This document shows, one piece after another, positions 23,407 to 30,466 of a stretch of DNA of 33,061 nucleotides; within the stretch, counting starts at the first letter, position 1; every line of letters begins with the position of its first letter. Position numbers and translations under genes: made by a program. The DNA lies in the IMG/VR virus record IMGVR_UViG_3300025154_002805, positions 1 to 33,061 of that record. One strand, written 5' to 3'. The notes beneath the pieces are model-generated. The model did not search any database and was not told where the DNA came from. It saw only the letters and a list, made by a program, of their open reading frames with translations. The stretch is from a virus.

Positions 23407-23740
23407 TCGGATTCGCCCCGGTCGTAAAGCATATATAGCGTTATCATACGCAGTTCATGAGGCAATGTGCGATGCATATCGCGAAAGAGAAGCATCCGAT
23501 GGTATGACACAATCCAAATTGGCAGAAAAATTAGGTAAGGATAAATCTTTTGTTTCAAGGGTTTTAAAGAATGAAGAAAATCTTACGCTAAAGACGATTG
23601 CCGAATTCATGTGGGCAATGGGTAAGAAGCTCCGCATACAGTCGGTTGATATCAATCACACTCCAACCAATTTTCCGGCCCCACACGATGTGGTTATTCA
23701 ACTTAATGACCCCATGCCCACCTATCACCCATACCAATGA
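23381..23740 (+). CDS. XRE-family HTH protein, candidate antitoxin
   Basis: A 119-residue protein from ATG 23381; upstream residues in the same frame lie inside the preceding gene. MTQSKLAEKLGKDKSFVSRV near residues 48-67 is an XRE helix-turn-helix, followed by TIAEFMWAMGKKLRIQSVD, as in HigA-like antitoxins. It overlaps the end of the RelE/HigB-like gene, the usual toxin-first order for higBA. AT-rich codon use like its neighbours. Confidence 0.7.
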   Translation: MPTVTSVFDRIRPGRKAYIALSYAVHEAMCDAYREREASDGMTQSKLAEKLGKDKSFVSRVLKNEENLTLKTIAEFMWAMGKKLRIQSVDINHTPTNFPAPHDVVIQLNDPMPTYHPYQ

Positions 23741-23753
23741 TGGATTCTAATAG

Positions 23754-24158
23754 ATGAATATCCAAGCAATAACGGTTTTTTCTGAATATGTACGTAAGGA
23801 ATCTGACAATAAGATTACGATTATCGGATTCTTAGGAAATGATACCGGGATTTCCCAAAAGAAGGGGGAGGCAATCGTAGCACCTCCAATCATGGCAACA
23901 ACTTTCATCCGTTTCCCCGCAAATGAGATGCTAAAGAATTTTAAGATGATGGCTGTTGATGGAGACAAGGAGATTGCATCTGTTAAAGCCGAGATCGAGC
24001 ACATTCCTACAGACATTCCATTCAGGTCACTATCCATCTCTATGCAAATCCCCTCGATCAATACATCTCAGAACAAGAGAATCGTTATCCTGCTATCGGT
24101 TCTTGATTTAGGGGAAACCATAGAGACAGGATCCGTGAATTTATTTTTTAAAGATTAA
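23754..24158 (+). CDS. DUF6941-like protein, third gene of the cassette
   Basis: A 134-residue protein: AITVFSEYVRKESDNKITII, GFLGNDTG, then a beta-rich body (MATTFIRFPANEMLKNFKMM, SLSISMQIPSI) ending LDLGETIETGSVNLFF. The opening strand and KITIIGFLG segment match the DUF6941 pattern; function of that family is unknown to me. It follows the HTH gene by 13 bases and shares its AT-rich codon use, so the three genes were probably acquired together. Confidence 0.6.
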   Translation: MNIQAITVFSEYVRKESDNKITIIGFLGNDTGISQKKGEAIVAPPIMATTFIRFPANEMLKNFKMMAVDGDKEIASVKAEIEHIPTDIPFRSLSISMQIPSINTSQNKRIVILLSVLDLGETIETGSVNLFFKD

Positions 24159-24166
24159 CCCTCCAC

Positions 24167-24326
24167 AAAGATACGGATCCGGAAAAATAAAGACGCTTGA
24201 GCTATCTTTTCTGGCTCTGGTAGCCAAGGCCGCTTATTTTCGGAATAAGCCGCCTTCCCGTATCTTTTTACGCTCCCCGGCCGAAAGATACGAAATCCGG
24301 AAATAAGACCGCTTGAGCTATCTTTT
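24167..24326. repeat. Imperfect direct repeats with AAAGATA/TATCTTT ends
   Basis: Two copies of about 44 bases (24167-24210 and 24284-24326) match closely and each begins with AAAGATACG and ends with TATCTTTT, so each can fold on itself. Between them CGTATCTTT (24259-24267) pairs with AAAGATACG (24284-24292), and GCTTATT (24232-24238) with AATAAGC (24244-24250) over a 5-base loop. This fills the 209-base gap 24159-24367; no gene is seen in it. Confidence 0.75.
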
Positions 24327-24367
24327 TACGGGTTGACGTCCGCAACCCAAAGTGGCTTCATAGGGGC

Positions 24368-25204
24368 ATGAAACACATCCATACCATCCTCTTGGCCCTT
24401 CTCATGCTCCCGGCGCCGGCCCTGGCCGACATGCAGGCGGCAGCCGAGGCTCTGGCAAGGAAGGACTATGTCGCCGCAAGCAACGCATTCCGGCCGGATG
24501 CCGAGGCAGGAAACGCCCAGGCGCAATATGCTCTCGGTCGCCTCTATGAGCTTGGCCTTGGCGCGCCAGCCGACCCGCAGATGGCACTTGCCTGGTATCG
24601 CAAGGCAGCCGCACAACAGCATGAAAAGGCCGTGTCTGCCCTCATTCGCTTGCGTTGGCCAGACACGAACACAAATACACCAACACAGGCCGAATCAGAG
24701 CGCGGGATTATTCAAACCTCAAAACCAATCCCTTTTTGGGTTATAGAACAAGCGCTATACGAGGTAAATAACCCAGCCCGCCAAGATGATTTTGTTGCGG
24801 CTGTCGTTTCCGCCAGAAACATGTATCGAGACGCCCTGGATTCCAAAAATGAAGTCAGAAAATCAGAAGTTAGAGCATATCGCAGACAACGCTTATGCGA
24901 TCTTCCAAGTACCTATACGCAGGATTGGACGGGGTATGTCGATAAAATCGACAACGCATCTGATGACGGCGCATACGTCTCTATCGTCATTGCGGAGGAT
25001 TTCACCCTGCACGCCAAGGTGGATCCAGGCTACAACCTCATGAGCATTGTGCGAACCCTCAACCATGGGGACAACATCATGTTCTCCGGTGATTTTGAGA
25101 AAGATCCGGAAGGCAAGGATTGCTTCCGCGAGCGCAGCATCACAACATCTGGCTCCATGATGGAGCCGGATTTTTCCTTTACCCTATACGAAATCATGCG
25201 CTGA
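24368..25204 (+). CDS. Secreted Sel1-repeat protein
   Basis: A 278-residue protein. A signal peptide (MKHIHTILLALLMLPAPALA) with likely cleavage after residue 20-21 predicts export to the periplasm. Residues about 35-95 contain Sel1-like repeats (GNAQAQYALGRLYELGLG, MALAWYRKAAAQQHEKAV). The rest is not recognised; the segment LCDLPSTYTQDWTGYVDKID opens a beta-rich C-terminal domain ending DFSFTLYEIMR. It is a probable cargo gene expressed in the lysogen, sitting between the immunity cassette and the second operator cluster. The function is unknown. Confidence 0.75.
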   Translation: MKHIHTILLALLMLPAPALADMQAAAEALARKDYVAASNAFRPDAEAGNAQAQYALGRLYELGLGAPADPQMALAWYRKAAAQQHEKAVSALIRLRWPDTNTNTPTQAESERGIIQTSKPIPFWVIEQALYEVNNPARQDDFVAAVVSARNMYRDALDSKNEVRKSEVRAYRRQRLCDLPSTYTQDWTGYVDKIDNASDDGAYVSIVIAEDFTLHAKVDPGYNLMSIVRTLNHGDNIMFSGDFEKDPEGKDCFRERSITTSGSMMEPDFSFTLYEIMR

Positions 25205-25242
25205 TTCCCGGCTCCACAAACAGACAGTTCCCGCACACCAAA

Positions 25243-25267
25243 AAGGCCGGGCTTTATGCCCGGCCTT
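25243..25267. terminator. Strong hairpin after the Sel1 gene
   Basis: AAGGCCGGGC (25243-25252) pairs perfectly with GCCCGGCCTT (25258-25267) over a TTTAT loop. On the plus strand the stem is followed only by GCTTC, but on the minus strand by a TTTTT run (bases 25245-25240). It may end transcription in both directions and insulates the next promoter. Confidence 0.6.
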
Positions 25268-25288
25268 GCTTCATATTTGCCCCATAAT

Positions 25289-25301
25289 TTACATCATGTA
25301 A
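25289..25301. promoter_or_regulatory. Operator O4 (OL-like cluster)
   Basis: TTACATCATGTAA, a perfect palindrome (6-1-6) and the best example of the 13-bp operator. It lies 10 bp upstream of the rightward -35. Confidence 0.65.
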
Positions 25302-25310
25302 TTTTTTCTC

Positions 25311-25337
25311 TTGACTGCAACATACAAAATGTAATAT
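25311..25337 (+). promoter_or_regulatory. Rightward early promoter (pL-like)
   Basis: TTGACT (25311-25316) and TAATAT (25332-25337) are 15 bp apart, a little short. It is upstream of the rightward gene run and operator O5 lies across the spacer and -10, as O1 does at the leftward promoter. Confidence 0.55.
25322..25334. promoter_or_regulatory. Operator O5 (OL-like cluster)
   Basis: ATACAAAATGTAA, identical to O2 at 22118-22130. It overlaps the rightward promoter, so the same repressor is expected to control both early operons. Confidence 0.65.
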
Positions 25338-25396
25338 CCATTCACCTGTCAGCCGGGCGGTTGACCGCTGCGAATAGGACGCTGCGAACAGCAACC

Positions 25397-25432
25397 GGCC
25401 GGGGGATGGGCGAACGCACCAAGCCCCCGGCC
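25397..25432 (+). other. Leader hairpin of the rightward operon
   Basis: GGCCGGGGG (25397-25405) pairs perfectly with CCCCCGGCC (25424-25432) over an 18-base loop. It is in the untranslated leader between the promoter and the first gene at 25450. It could be an attenuator, a nut-like element or an RNA stabiliser; no U tract follows, so it is not a simple terminator. Confidence 0.45.
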
Positions 25433-25449
25433 AAACCGGGCAGGTAGAT

Positions 25450-25581
25450 ATGAACTCCGGCATTTTGAAAACCATGGTCGTCGGGCTCGCCGAGATGGTG
25501 ACCTTCGTTTTTTTCCTCGGCAGTCTGTTTGCCGTGGTCATTGTTGTCGATGCCCTGATCAACCCCGGGGTGATGCAATGA
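25450..25581 (+). CDS. Small membrane protein, first gene of the rightward operon
   Basis: A 43-residue protein: short hydrophilic start, then one transmembrane helix (MVTFVFFLGSLFAVVIVVDA) and a short tail. AGG lies 5 nt before ATG 25450. It is coupled by ATGA to a mini-ORF. Function unknown. Confidence 0.55.
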   Translation: MNSGILKTMVVGLAEMVTFVFFLGSLFAVVIVVDALINPGVMQ

Positions 25582-25634
25582 GCGAGCATCCCTGCACACC
25601 ATACAAGCCAGAACACGAAGGAGAGAACTCATGA
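25578..25634 (+). CDS. 18-codon linking mini-ORF
   Basis: Encodes MSEHPCTPYKPEHEGENS. Its ATG overlaps the stop of the membrane protein (ATGA) and its own stop overlaps the GapR-like ATG (ATGA). Its last codons include GAAGGAGAG, which is also the GapR ribosome binding site. It may act through translation rather than as a protein. Confidence 0.35.
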   Translation: MSEHPCTPYKPEHEGENS

Positions 25635-25882
25635 GCAACGAAATTGCCGGCGTGAATGGCGACCGCCTGAAATCCATCATCGAGCGCATCGAGCGCCTTG
25701 AACAGGAAAAAGGCGGCATCACCTCCGACATCCGCGACATCTACGCCGAAGCCAAGGGCGTTGGCTACGACACCAAGATCATCCGGCAGGTCATCAAGGT
25801 CAGGAAGATGGAGCAGGCCGAACGCATGGAACAGGAGGAGCTTGTGCAAGTCTACATGCACGCCCTCGGAATGACGGCGTGA
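25631..25882 (+). CDS. GapR homologue (DUF2312 nucleoid-associated protein)
   Basis: An 83-residue protein covering the whole DUF2312 domain: LKSIIERIERLEQEKGGITS, then DIRDIYAEAKGVGYDTKIIR, QVIKVRKMEQAER and the C-terminal helix LVQVYMHALG. In Caulobacter GapR is a DNA-clamping protein that prefers overtwisted DNA ahead of replication forks and supports topoisomerase action. Chromosomal GapR has nearly this length. GGAGAG precedes ATG 25631. In the phage it is the first sizeable early gene, suggesting a role in phage replication or takeover of host chromosome structure. Confidence 0.9.
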   Translation: MSNEIAGVNGDRLKSIIERIERLEQEKGGITSDIRDIYAEAKGVGYDTKIIRQVIKVRKMEQAERMEQEELVQVYMHALGMTA

Positions 25883-25892
25883 GGGGAATGTT

Positions 25893-26441
25893 ATGACACC
25901 GGGAATCAAAAAACGATATGTGGCGCCCACGAACAGGGAACGCCTCTGCGAAATGATGAAGGCCAACAACCTCAACCGCGCACAAGTGGCGCGGATATGT
26001 GGGTGGAGCAAGTCCGCTGTCGATCGCTGGTTGTCTGGAAGCCGGAATGTGTCCGATAAGCGCCTGACTGAAATCAGTGTCGCGCTGGCCACCCATGCGA
26101 ACCAGAACTGCAAGGAAGATGCCATGGTGCTGAAGCCGGTGCCATTGGCGGTCAAACACCGCATCGATGTCGATGTCCAGTTCCACATCAGAAAGACCAT
26201 GGCCGAACGCCTGCGCGGCATCGGGCGCGGGATCTATTCCGGAATCTGTGGGCTGGTGAACCATGCCCTCATCCCCGTCGTCCTTCCCCTTTCCACCTTT
26301 GCGCTTGTCGCACCCAGGGTGGATGACGCGATCAAGAGCGTTGCACCGGATGCAGGCATGGTGCGCTTTGTCGTGGTGCTGGCATGGGCATTCGCCGCTG
26401 GCTGTATGTCTGTTTTCCTCATGGAAAAGGCGGCGGAGTGA
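25893..26441 (+). CDS. HTH protein with two C-terminal membrane segments
   Basis: A 182-residue protein. Residues about 28-50 form a helix-turn-helix (RAQVARICGWSKSAVDRWLS). After a polar linker, residues about 116-140 (ALIPVVLPLSTFALVAP) and 156-177 (MVRFVVVLAWAFAAGCMSVF) are hydrophobic enough to span the membrane. The combination suggests a DNA-binding protein held at the inner membrane. The family is not recognised. It is followed 3 bases later by another HTH gene. Confidence 0.65.
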   Translation: MTPGIKKRYVAPTNRERLCEMMKANNLNRAQVARICGWSKSAVDRWLSGSRNVSDKRLTEISVALATHANQNCKEDAMVLKPVPLAVKHRIDVDVQFHIRKTMAERLRGIGRGIYSGICGLVNHALIPVVLPLSTFALVAPRVDDAIKSVAPDAGMVRFVVVLAWAFAAGCMSVFLMEKAAE

Positions 26442-26444
26442 GCC

Positions 26445-26675
26445 ATGCAGAATCTCAACAATGAATTCCGCCGCCTGATCAGGAAGTGCCAGCGCACGCG
26501 CAGGTTTTCCCTCGTTGCGTTGGCCAAGATGATCGGCATGGATAAGCGGGCCCTGGCATGGAAGATGTATGGCCTCGGCGAACTGAACCTCCGCGAGATC
26601 GCCGACATCTTCACCGCGCTCGACTATCGCGTCCGGGTCACCGTCGAGGACATCGAGAAAGAGGACGGCAAATGA
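26445..26675 (+). CDS. Small HTH protein
   Basis: A 76-residue protein with a helix-turn-helix-like centre (FSLVALAKMIGMDKRALAWK) and NLREIADIFTALDYRVRVTV, as in small XRE-type phage regulators. Its stop overlaps the ligase ATG (ATGA). Function not established. Confidence 0.65.
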   Translation: MQNLNNEFRRLIRKCQRTRRFSLVALAKMIGMDKRALAWKMYGLGELNLREIADIFTALDYRVRVTVEDIEKEDGK

Positions 26676-27622
26676 AACCCTTCCGCCCCCTCCTCGCCGA
26701 GTCGGTTGATGATCTGAAGGCGCTGCGCTGGCCGCTGCTCATCAGCCCGAAGATAGACGGCATCCGCGCCATCGGCGGAACAGATGGCCGGTTGATGTCG
26801 CGCTCCGGCAAGCCGTTTCCGAATGCCGCCCTGAATGCCCTGTTCAACGATGCCATCTACCTGCCGGGCATTGACGGCGAGCTGGTAGTTGGGGACCCGA
26901 CGGCAGAGGATGCCTTCCGCCGGACGGAATCCGTGGTTATGGCGAAGGACGCCTCCATCGATGGGCTGGTGTTCCATGCGTTCGACCTTGCCCCGGTGTT
27001 CCGCTACGGCGAAACCCGCAAATTCAACCTGCTCGATGATGAGGGGGATTATTCAGAGCGCCTTGAATGCCTGCACGATTGCGAAAGCGCACTTACCGAG
27101 ATGGGGATCCCCGTGAAACTCGTCCAGCAGGACTTGGCGTCCAGCGCGGAAGAAGCCCTCATCATCGAACGTGCATACCTTGCAGCGGGCTACGAGGGCA
27201 TCATGCTGCGCGACCCCCACGGGATTTACAAGGAGGGCCGCAGCTCGCTCCGGGAACAGATCCTGCTGAAGCTAAAGCGCTTCCATGAAGCCGAGGCCGA
27301 GATCATCGGTTTTCAGGAGCGCCAGCGCAACGACAACGCTCCGACGGTGGATGCGCTCGGCCACACAAAGCGATCGAGCCACAAGGCCAACATGGTGGGC
27401 ATGAACACCCTCGGGGCCCTGCATGTGCGCGACCTAAAAACCGGGGTTGAGTTCGACATCGGCACCGGCTTCGATGACAAAACCCGCCAGCGCATCTGGG
27501 ACAACAGCGACCATTTCACGGGCAAGGTGGTAAAATACCGCTTCTTCCCGACAGGTTCAAAAGACAAGCCGCGGTTCCCGACATTCCTGTGGTTCCGCGA
27601 CGCCATCGACATGGGAGAATGA
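26672..27622 (+). CDS. ATP-dependent DNA ligase
   Basis: A 316-residue protein. Motif I is SPKIDGIRAI with the adenylated Lys27; motif III is DGLVFHAFDLAP; motif IV is YEGIMLRDPHG; motif V is LLKLKRF. The C-terminal part (GALHVRDLKTGVEFDIGTGF, VVKYRFFPTGSKDKPRFPTF) is the OB-fold. Size and layout match T7-type phage ligases. It seals nicks during phage DNA replication. ATG 26672 overlaps the preceding stop. Confidence 0.95.
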   Translation: MKPFRPLLAESVDDLKALRWPLLISPKIDGIRAIGGTDGRLMSRSGKPFPNAALNALFNDAIYLPGIDGELVVGDPTAEDAFRRTESVVMAKDASIDGLVFHAFDLAPVFRYGETRKFNLLDDEGDYSERLECLHDCESALTEMGIPVKLVQQDLASSAEEALIIERAYLAAGYEGIMLRDPHGIYKEGRSSLREQILLKLKRFHEAEAEIIGFQERQRNDNAPTVDALGHTKRSSHKANMVGMNTLGALHVRDLKTGVEFDIGTGFDDKTRQRIWDNSDHFTGKVVKYRFFPTGSKDKPRFPTFLWFRDAIDMGE

Positions 27623-27623
27623 C

Positions 27624-27818
27624 ATGACCACCATCACCTACGCCCTCGCGCAGTTTTTCCTCATCTCCCTCTTTTCCGGCGCCGGAGCCATCATGGCCTC
27701 TGGCCTCACCAAGCGGGAATGGCTGGAAGACGCCCTGATCTGGCTGGGCTGCGCCTGCATGGGTGGCTGCTTTATCGCGGTTGTCCTGCTCATCTCCGTC
27801 AAGGTGGCGGAGCTATGA
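27624..27818 (+). CDS. Small membrane protein with two predicted helices
   Basis: A 64-residue protein: ALAQFFLISLFSGAGAIMAS, a short polar KREWLEDAL turn, then WLGCACMGGCFIAVVLLISV. GGGAGA precedes ATG 27624. Phage small membrane proteins of this kind may alter the envelope or exclude other phages, but nothing here fixes the role. Confidence 0.65.
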   Translation: MTTITYALAQFFLISLFSGAGAIMASGLTKREWLEDALIWLGCACMGGCFIAVVLLISVKVAEL

Positions 27819-28054
27819 GCATCCACAAGGTGCGCATCATTCTGGCCCGCCGGGTTCTGGCCCTTCGCCAGGCCGGGGAGGAACCGCTGACCATTTACCA
27901 AAAGCTGACCAGGGACGAGGACGCCCTGCGCGCCGACCAATACAACGCCGTCCTCATGAGCCTTGTACACAAAACCACCGAGCAGCTGGAGAAAATCTCC
28001 CGGATGCCCATGGAACCGAAACCCGAAATCTACACACCAGGAGCAAAACCATGA
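27815..28054 (+). CDS. Hypothetical helical early protein
   Basis: A 79-residue protein; ATG 27815 overlaps the previous stop as ATGA. RIILARRVLALRQAGEEPLT and MSLVHKTTEQLEKISRM are helical, and the end is Pro-rich. No known family. Confidence 0.6.
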   Translation: MSIHKVRIILARRVLALRQAGEEPLTIYQKLTRDEDALRADQYNAVLMSLVHKTTEQLEKISRMPMEPKPEIYTPGAKP

Positions 28055-28389
28055 CACCGGAACAGATGGCAGTCATCAAGTGGTTGTTCAGTGGCGATGT
28101 TGGGGTGTCTTCGAGATCACTGGCTGCGGAATTCCTAGGCGTCAGCTATCACGATTGCGACATCCCATGGGATCCTGACGACATGGGCCGTTGCCTGCGG
28201 CTCATAAAGATCGTTCCCGCCATTCGCCAATGTGTTGACACCTTGGCCGATAAACATTCGGGCTGGAAAAAGATCGCTCCCGCGTGGGATGCCATCTCCG
28301 CATCTATGGAGGTGGAGGTTGGCATTGATTGGTCGAAGGGCAAGAACGCGCCAAAAACATACAAAATGATGCGGGAGGCGCGGTCATGA
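28051..28389 (+). CDS. Conserved phage hypothetical protein
   Basis: A 112-residue protein with CAGGAG 7 nt before ATG 28051 and ATGA coupling at both ends. GDVGVSSRSLAAEFLGV is followed by IPWDPDDMGRCLRLIKIVPA and a helical region with SGWKKIAPAWDAI. The DPxDxGRCxRLI pattern is frequent in proteins of temperate phages, without assigned function. Confidence 0.7.
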   Translation: MTPEQMAVIKWLFSGDVGVSSRSLAAEFLGVSYHDCDIPWDPDDMGRCLRLIKIVPAIRQCVDTLADKHSGWKKIAPAWDAISASMEVEVGIDWSKGKNAPKTYKMMREARS

Positions 28390-28607
28390 CAAGGGCAATG
28401 AAGAGGATACCTATCTCGGCGGCGAAGAGAATAGCCAAAGAGTTCGGATACGATCAGGTTGTCATATATGCCCGCCGCGTTGGCGAGAAACCGGACCCGT
28501 GCGGTGAGCACATGACAACCTACGGTGTAAATAAAGAGCATTGCGCTGTCGCCGCCAGAATTGGGGTGACACTACAGCGCTTTATGGGTTGGAAGACGGG
28601 GGAATGA
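28386..28607 (+). CDS. Small hypothetical protein
   Basis: A 73-residue protein; ATG 28386 overlaps the upstream stop. ISAAKRIAKEFGYDQVVIYA followed by RRVGEKPDPCGEHMTTYG is a phage pattern I associate with small accessory proteins. Function unknown. Confidence 0.65.
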   Translation: MTRAMKRIPISAAKRIAKEFGYDQVVIYARRVGEKPDPCGEHMTTYGVNKEHCAVAARIGVTLQRFMGWKTGE

Positions 28608-28608
28608 C

Positions 28609-29199
28609 ATGACACAGGAAATGCACGATAAAAGCACGAAATGCACGGAAGCACTCGCCCTGTCGCAGTTTGATGGCCTCGAAGCAGGGCCTTGGGGATG
28701 GTTTGGCCATGGGCGGGAAGTGTACCTTGCTACGGTTCACTACGGCAGGCGGTATGTAATTGGATTTACCCGTTCCGGATTTTCCGGGGCGCAGCCACGC
28801 TTCCGACACAAAGGCATTCTGCACAAGGCAGAGGAGTTCCTTAAGTTCGAGGTTGGGCCGCAGGAAGTAACCGGGCTGGCTGCAGCCCGCGCCTGCGGTG
28901 AGGTGTACCGCGAGGACGTGCGGGACATTGCCCACCCCGTTGCACAGGCCATAAAGCTCATCCCCGACATGATCGCTGAGCTGAAGGCAAATCGCGCCCG
29001 CATTGCCGAGCTTGAGCGGGGGATACATTACAGCTCGGATGTTGAGACTCTGATGCCCTCGAAAGAGCTCATCCAGGGGGCCCTTGCCGTCCTGTCAAAT
29101 GCGATGATCGCATCGAACGGCCGAAGCGCGACATTTGAAATCGGCAATGATGTGGACGGGGCTTTCATATTCAGGGCAGAACGCCGGAGGGCAGCATGA
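28609..29199 (+). CDS. Phage accessory protein with LSQFDG motif
   Basis: A 196-residue protein starting one base after the previous stop. LALSQFDGLEAGPWGWFG near the start matches the same motif in the protein at 30501-30896, and the ELKANRARIAELE coiled coil is also shared. The end (SNAMIASNGRSATFEIGNDV) is a separate domain. Ead/Ea22-like phage proteins have a comparable layout. Function unknown. Confidence 0.65.
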   Translation: MTQEMHDKSTKCTEALALSQFDGLEAGPWGWFGHGREVYLATVHYGRRYVIGFTRSGFSGAQPRFRHKGILHKAEEFLKFEVGPQEVTGLAAARACGEVYREDVRDIAHPVAQAIKLIPDMIAELKANRARIAELERGIHYSSDVETLMPSKELIQGALAVLSNAMIASNGRSATFEIGNDVDGAFIFRAERRRAA

Positions 29200-29846
29200 C
29201 CGAGCGCCCTATCCTGTTCTCGGCGCCGATGGTGCGCGCCATCCTCGATGGCCGAAAGACGCAGACGCGCCGCCCGATCAACCACCTGTTGGGCCATGGC
29301 CGGATCACGGACTTCGGGCCGGCGTTGCATTTAAATGCAACCGAAATATCGTGGACCTTCATCGACGGACGCCATCCCCGGCAGGAGCTTCCTCTGGCTG
29401 GGGTGTTCCGGCGCTGCCCATATGGATGCATGGCCGGCGACCGCCTGTGGGTGAGGGAGACTTTCGGATGGGGGAAGCTGATCGGAGAAAAACAATTTAT
29501 ATTTTACAAGGCGACCAACGACACCGACGATGATCGCGATGACGATGCCATGGATGAAGGTGCTCCTTGGAAACCATCTATCCACATGCCGCGCTGCGCC
29601 AGCCGCATCACCCTCGAAATCACCGGCGTGCGCATCCAGCCCCTGAATGAAATCAGCAGGGATGATGCCATGGCTGAAGGAATCCAGCCCGGGTATGACG
29701 GATTCCACACTGAGGAAGGCCGCCACTTCCATGCTGCCGACCCGCGCAAGAGCTTCGCCATGCTTTGGGAACAGATCCACGGCAATGATGCATGGGATGC
29801 AAACCCGTGGGTCTGGGCCATCGACTTCAAGCGGGTGCAGCCATGA
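29196..29846 (+). CDS. ASCH/PUA-like phage protein, copy 1
   Basis: A 216-residue protein: FSAPMVRAILDGRKTQTRRP at the start, CMAGDRLWVRETFGW in the middle, CASRITLEITGVRIQPLNEI and the closing NPWVWAIDFKRV. This motif series is typical of ASCH-like phage proteins, a PUA-related fold that binds nucleic acid. The next gene is a second copy. ATG 29196 overlaps the preceding stop. Confidence 0.75.
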   Translation: MTERPILFSAPMVRAILDGRKTQTRRPINHLLGHGRITDFGPALHLNATEISWTFIDGRHPRQELPLAGVFRRCPYGCMAGDRLWVRETFGWGKLIGEKQFIFYKATNDTDDDRDDDAMDEGAPWKPSIHMPRCASRITLEITGVRIQPLNEISRDDAMAEGIQPGYDGFHTEEGRHFHAADPRKSFAMLWEQIHGNDAWDANPWVWAIDFKRVQP

Positions 29847-30466
29847 CAGAGCATCCCATCGTCCTTTCCTCCCCGCAGGTGCGCGCCATCCTCGATGGCC
29901 GGAAAACCCAGCACCGCATCCTCATCAAGCCGCAACCACGCATGGGGATTCTGACCGACGGCGCCGCGGCCACCGGCTGCCCGCAAGAATATGGCCTCAT
30001 CCACCACAGCCGGGGGGATGAACTCACGACGCGGGACTGCATCCATGGCCAGGTCGGAGACATGCTTTGGGTACGGGAGGCTTGCCGCATCAGTATCCCG
30101 CCTTCAGGATCGAAGCACGGGAAGGTTGTTCGCTACAAGGCAGATGGTTACGGACCGCCATTCAATCATTGGACCTGCTTCGACTACACCTCAGGGTTCA
30201 TGCCCAGGGCCATGGCTCGGATCAGGCTTGAGGTGACCGGCTTGCGCATTGAGGCCCTGCAGAACATCTCCGCGCAGGACGCCAGCGCCGAAGGCCATCA
30301 TCATTCAGACGGAAGGCCGGATCAATGGGGAATGCCAACGGAACTTTTTGTCGATGCCAGGGATGAGTTCCGCCACCACTGGGAAATCAAGCACGCCGGC
30401 ATCGCCAGCGCCTGGGAAAATAACCCGTGGGTGTGGGTGATTGAGTTCAGGATGGTGAAGCCATGA
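29843..30466 (+). CDS. ASCH/PUA-like phage protein, copy 2
   Basis: A 207-residue protein with the same series as copy 1: SSPQVRAILDGRKTQHRI, QVGDMLWVREACR, MARIRLEVTGLRIEALQNIS, then NPWVWVIEFRMV. Middle segments differ (SKHGKVVRYKADGYGPPFNH), so substrates may differ. ATG 29843 overlaps copy 1's stop. Derived from duplication or acquired as a pair. Confidence 0.75.
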   Translation: MTEHPIVLSSPQVRAILDGRKTQHRILIKPQPRMGILTDGAAATGCPQEYGLIHHSRGDELTTRDCIHGQVGDMLWVREACRISIPPSGSKHGKVVRYKADGYGPPFNHWTCFDYTSGFMPRAMARIRLEVTGLRIEALQNISAQDASAEGHHHSDGRPDQWGMPTELFVDARDEFRHHWEIKHAGIASAWENNPWVWVIEFRMVKP

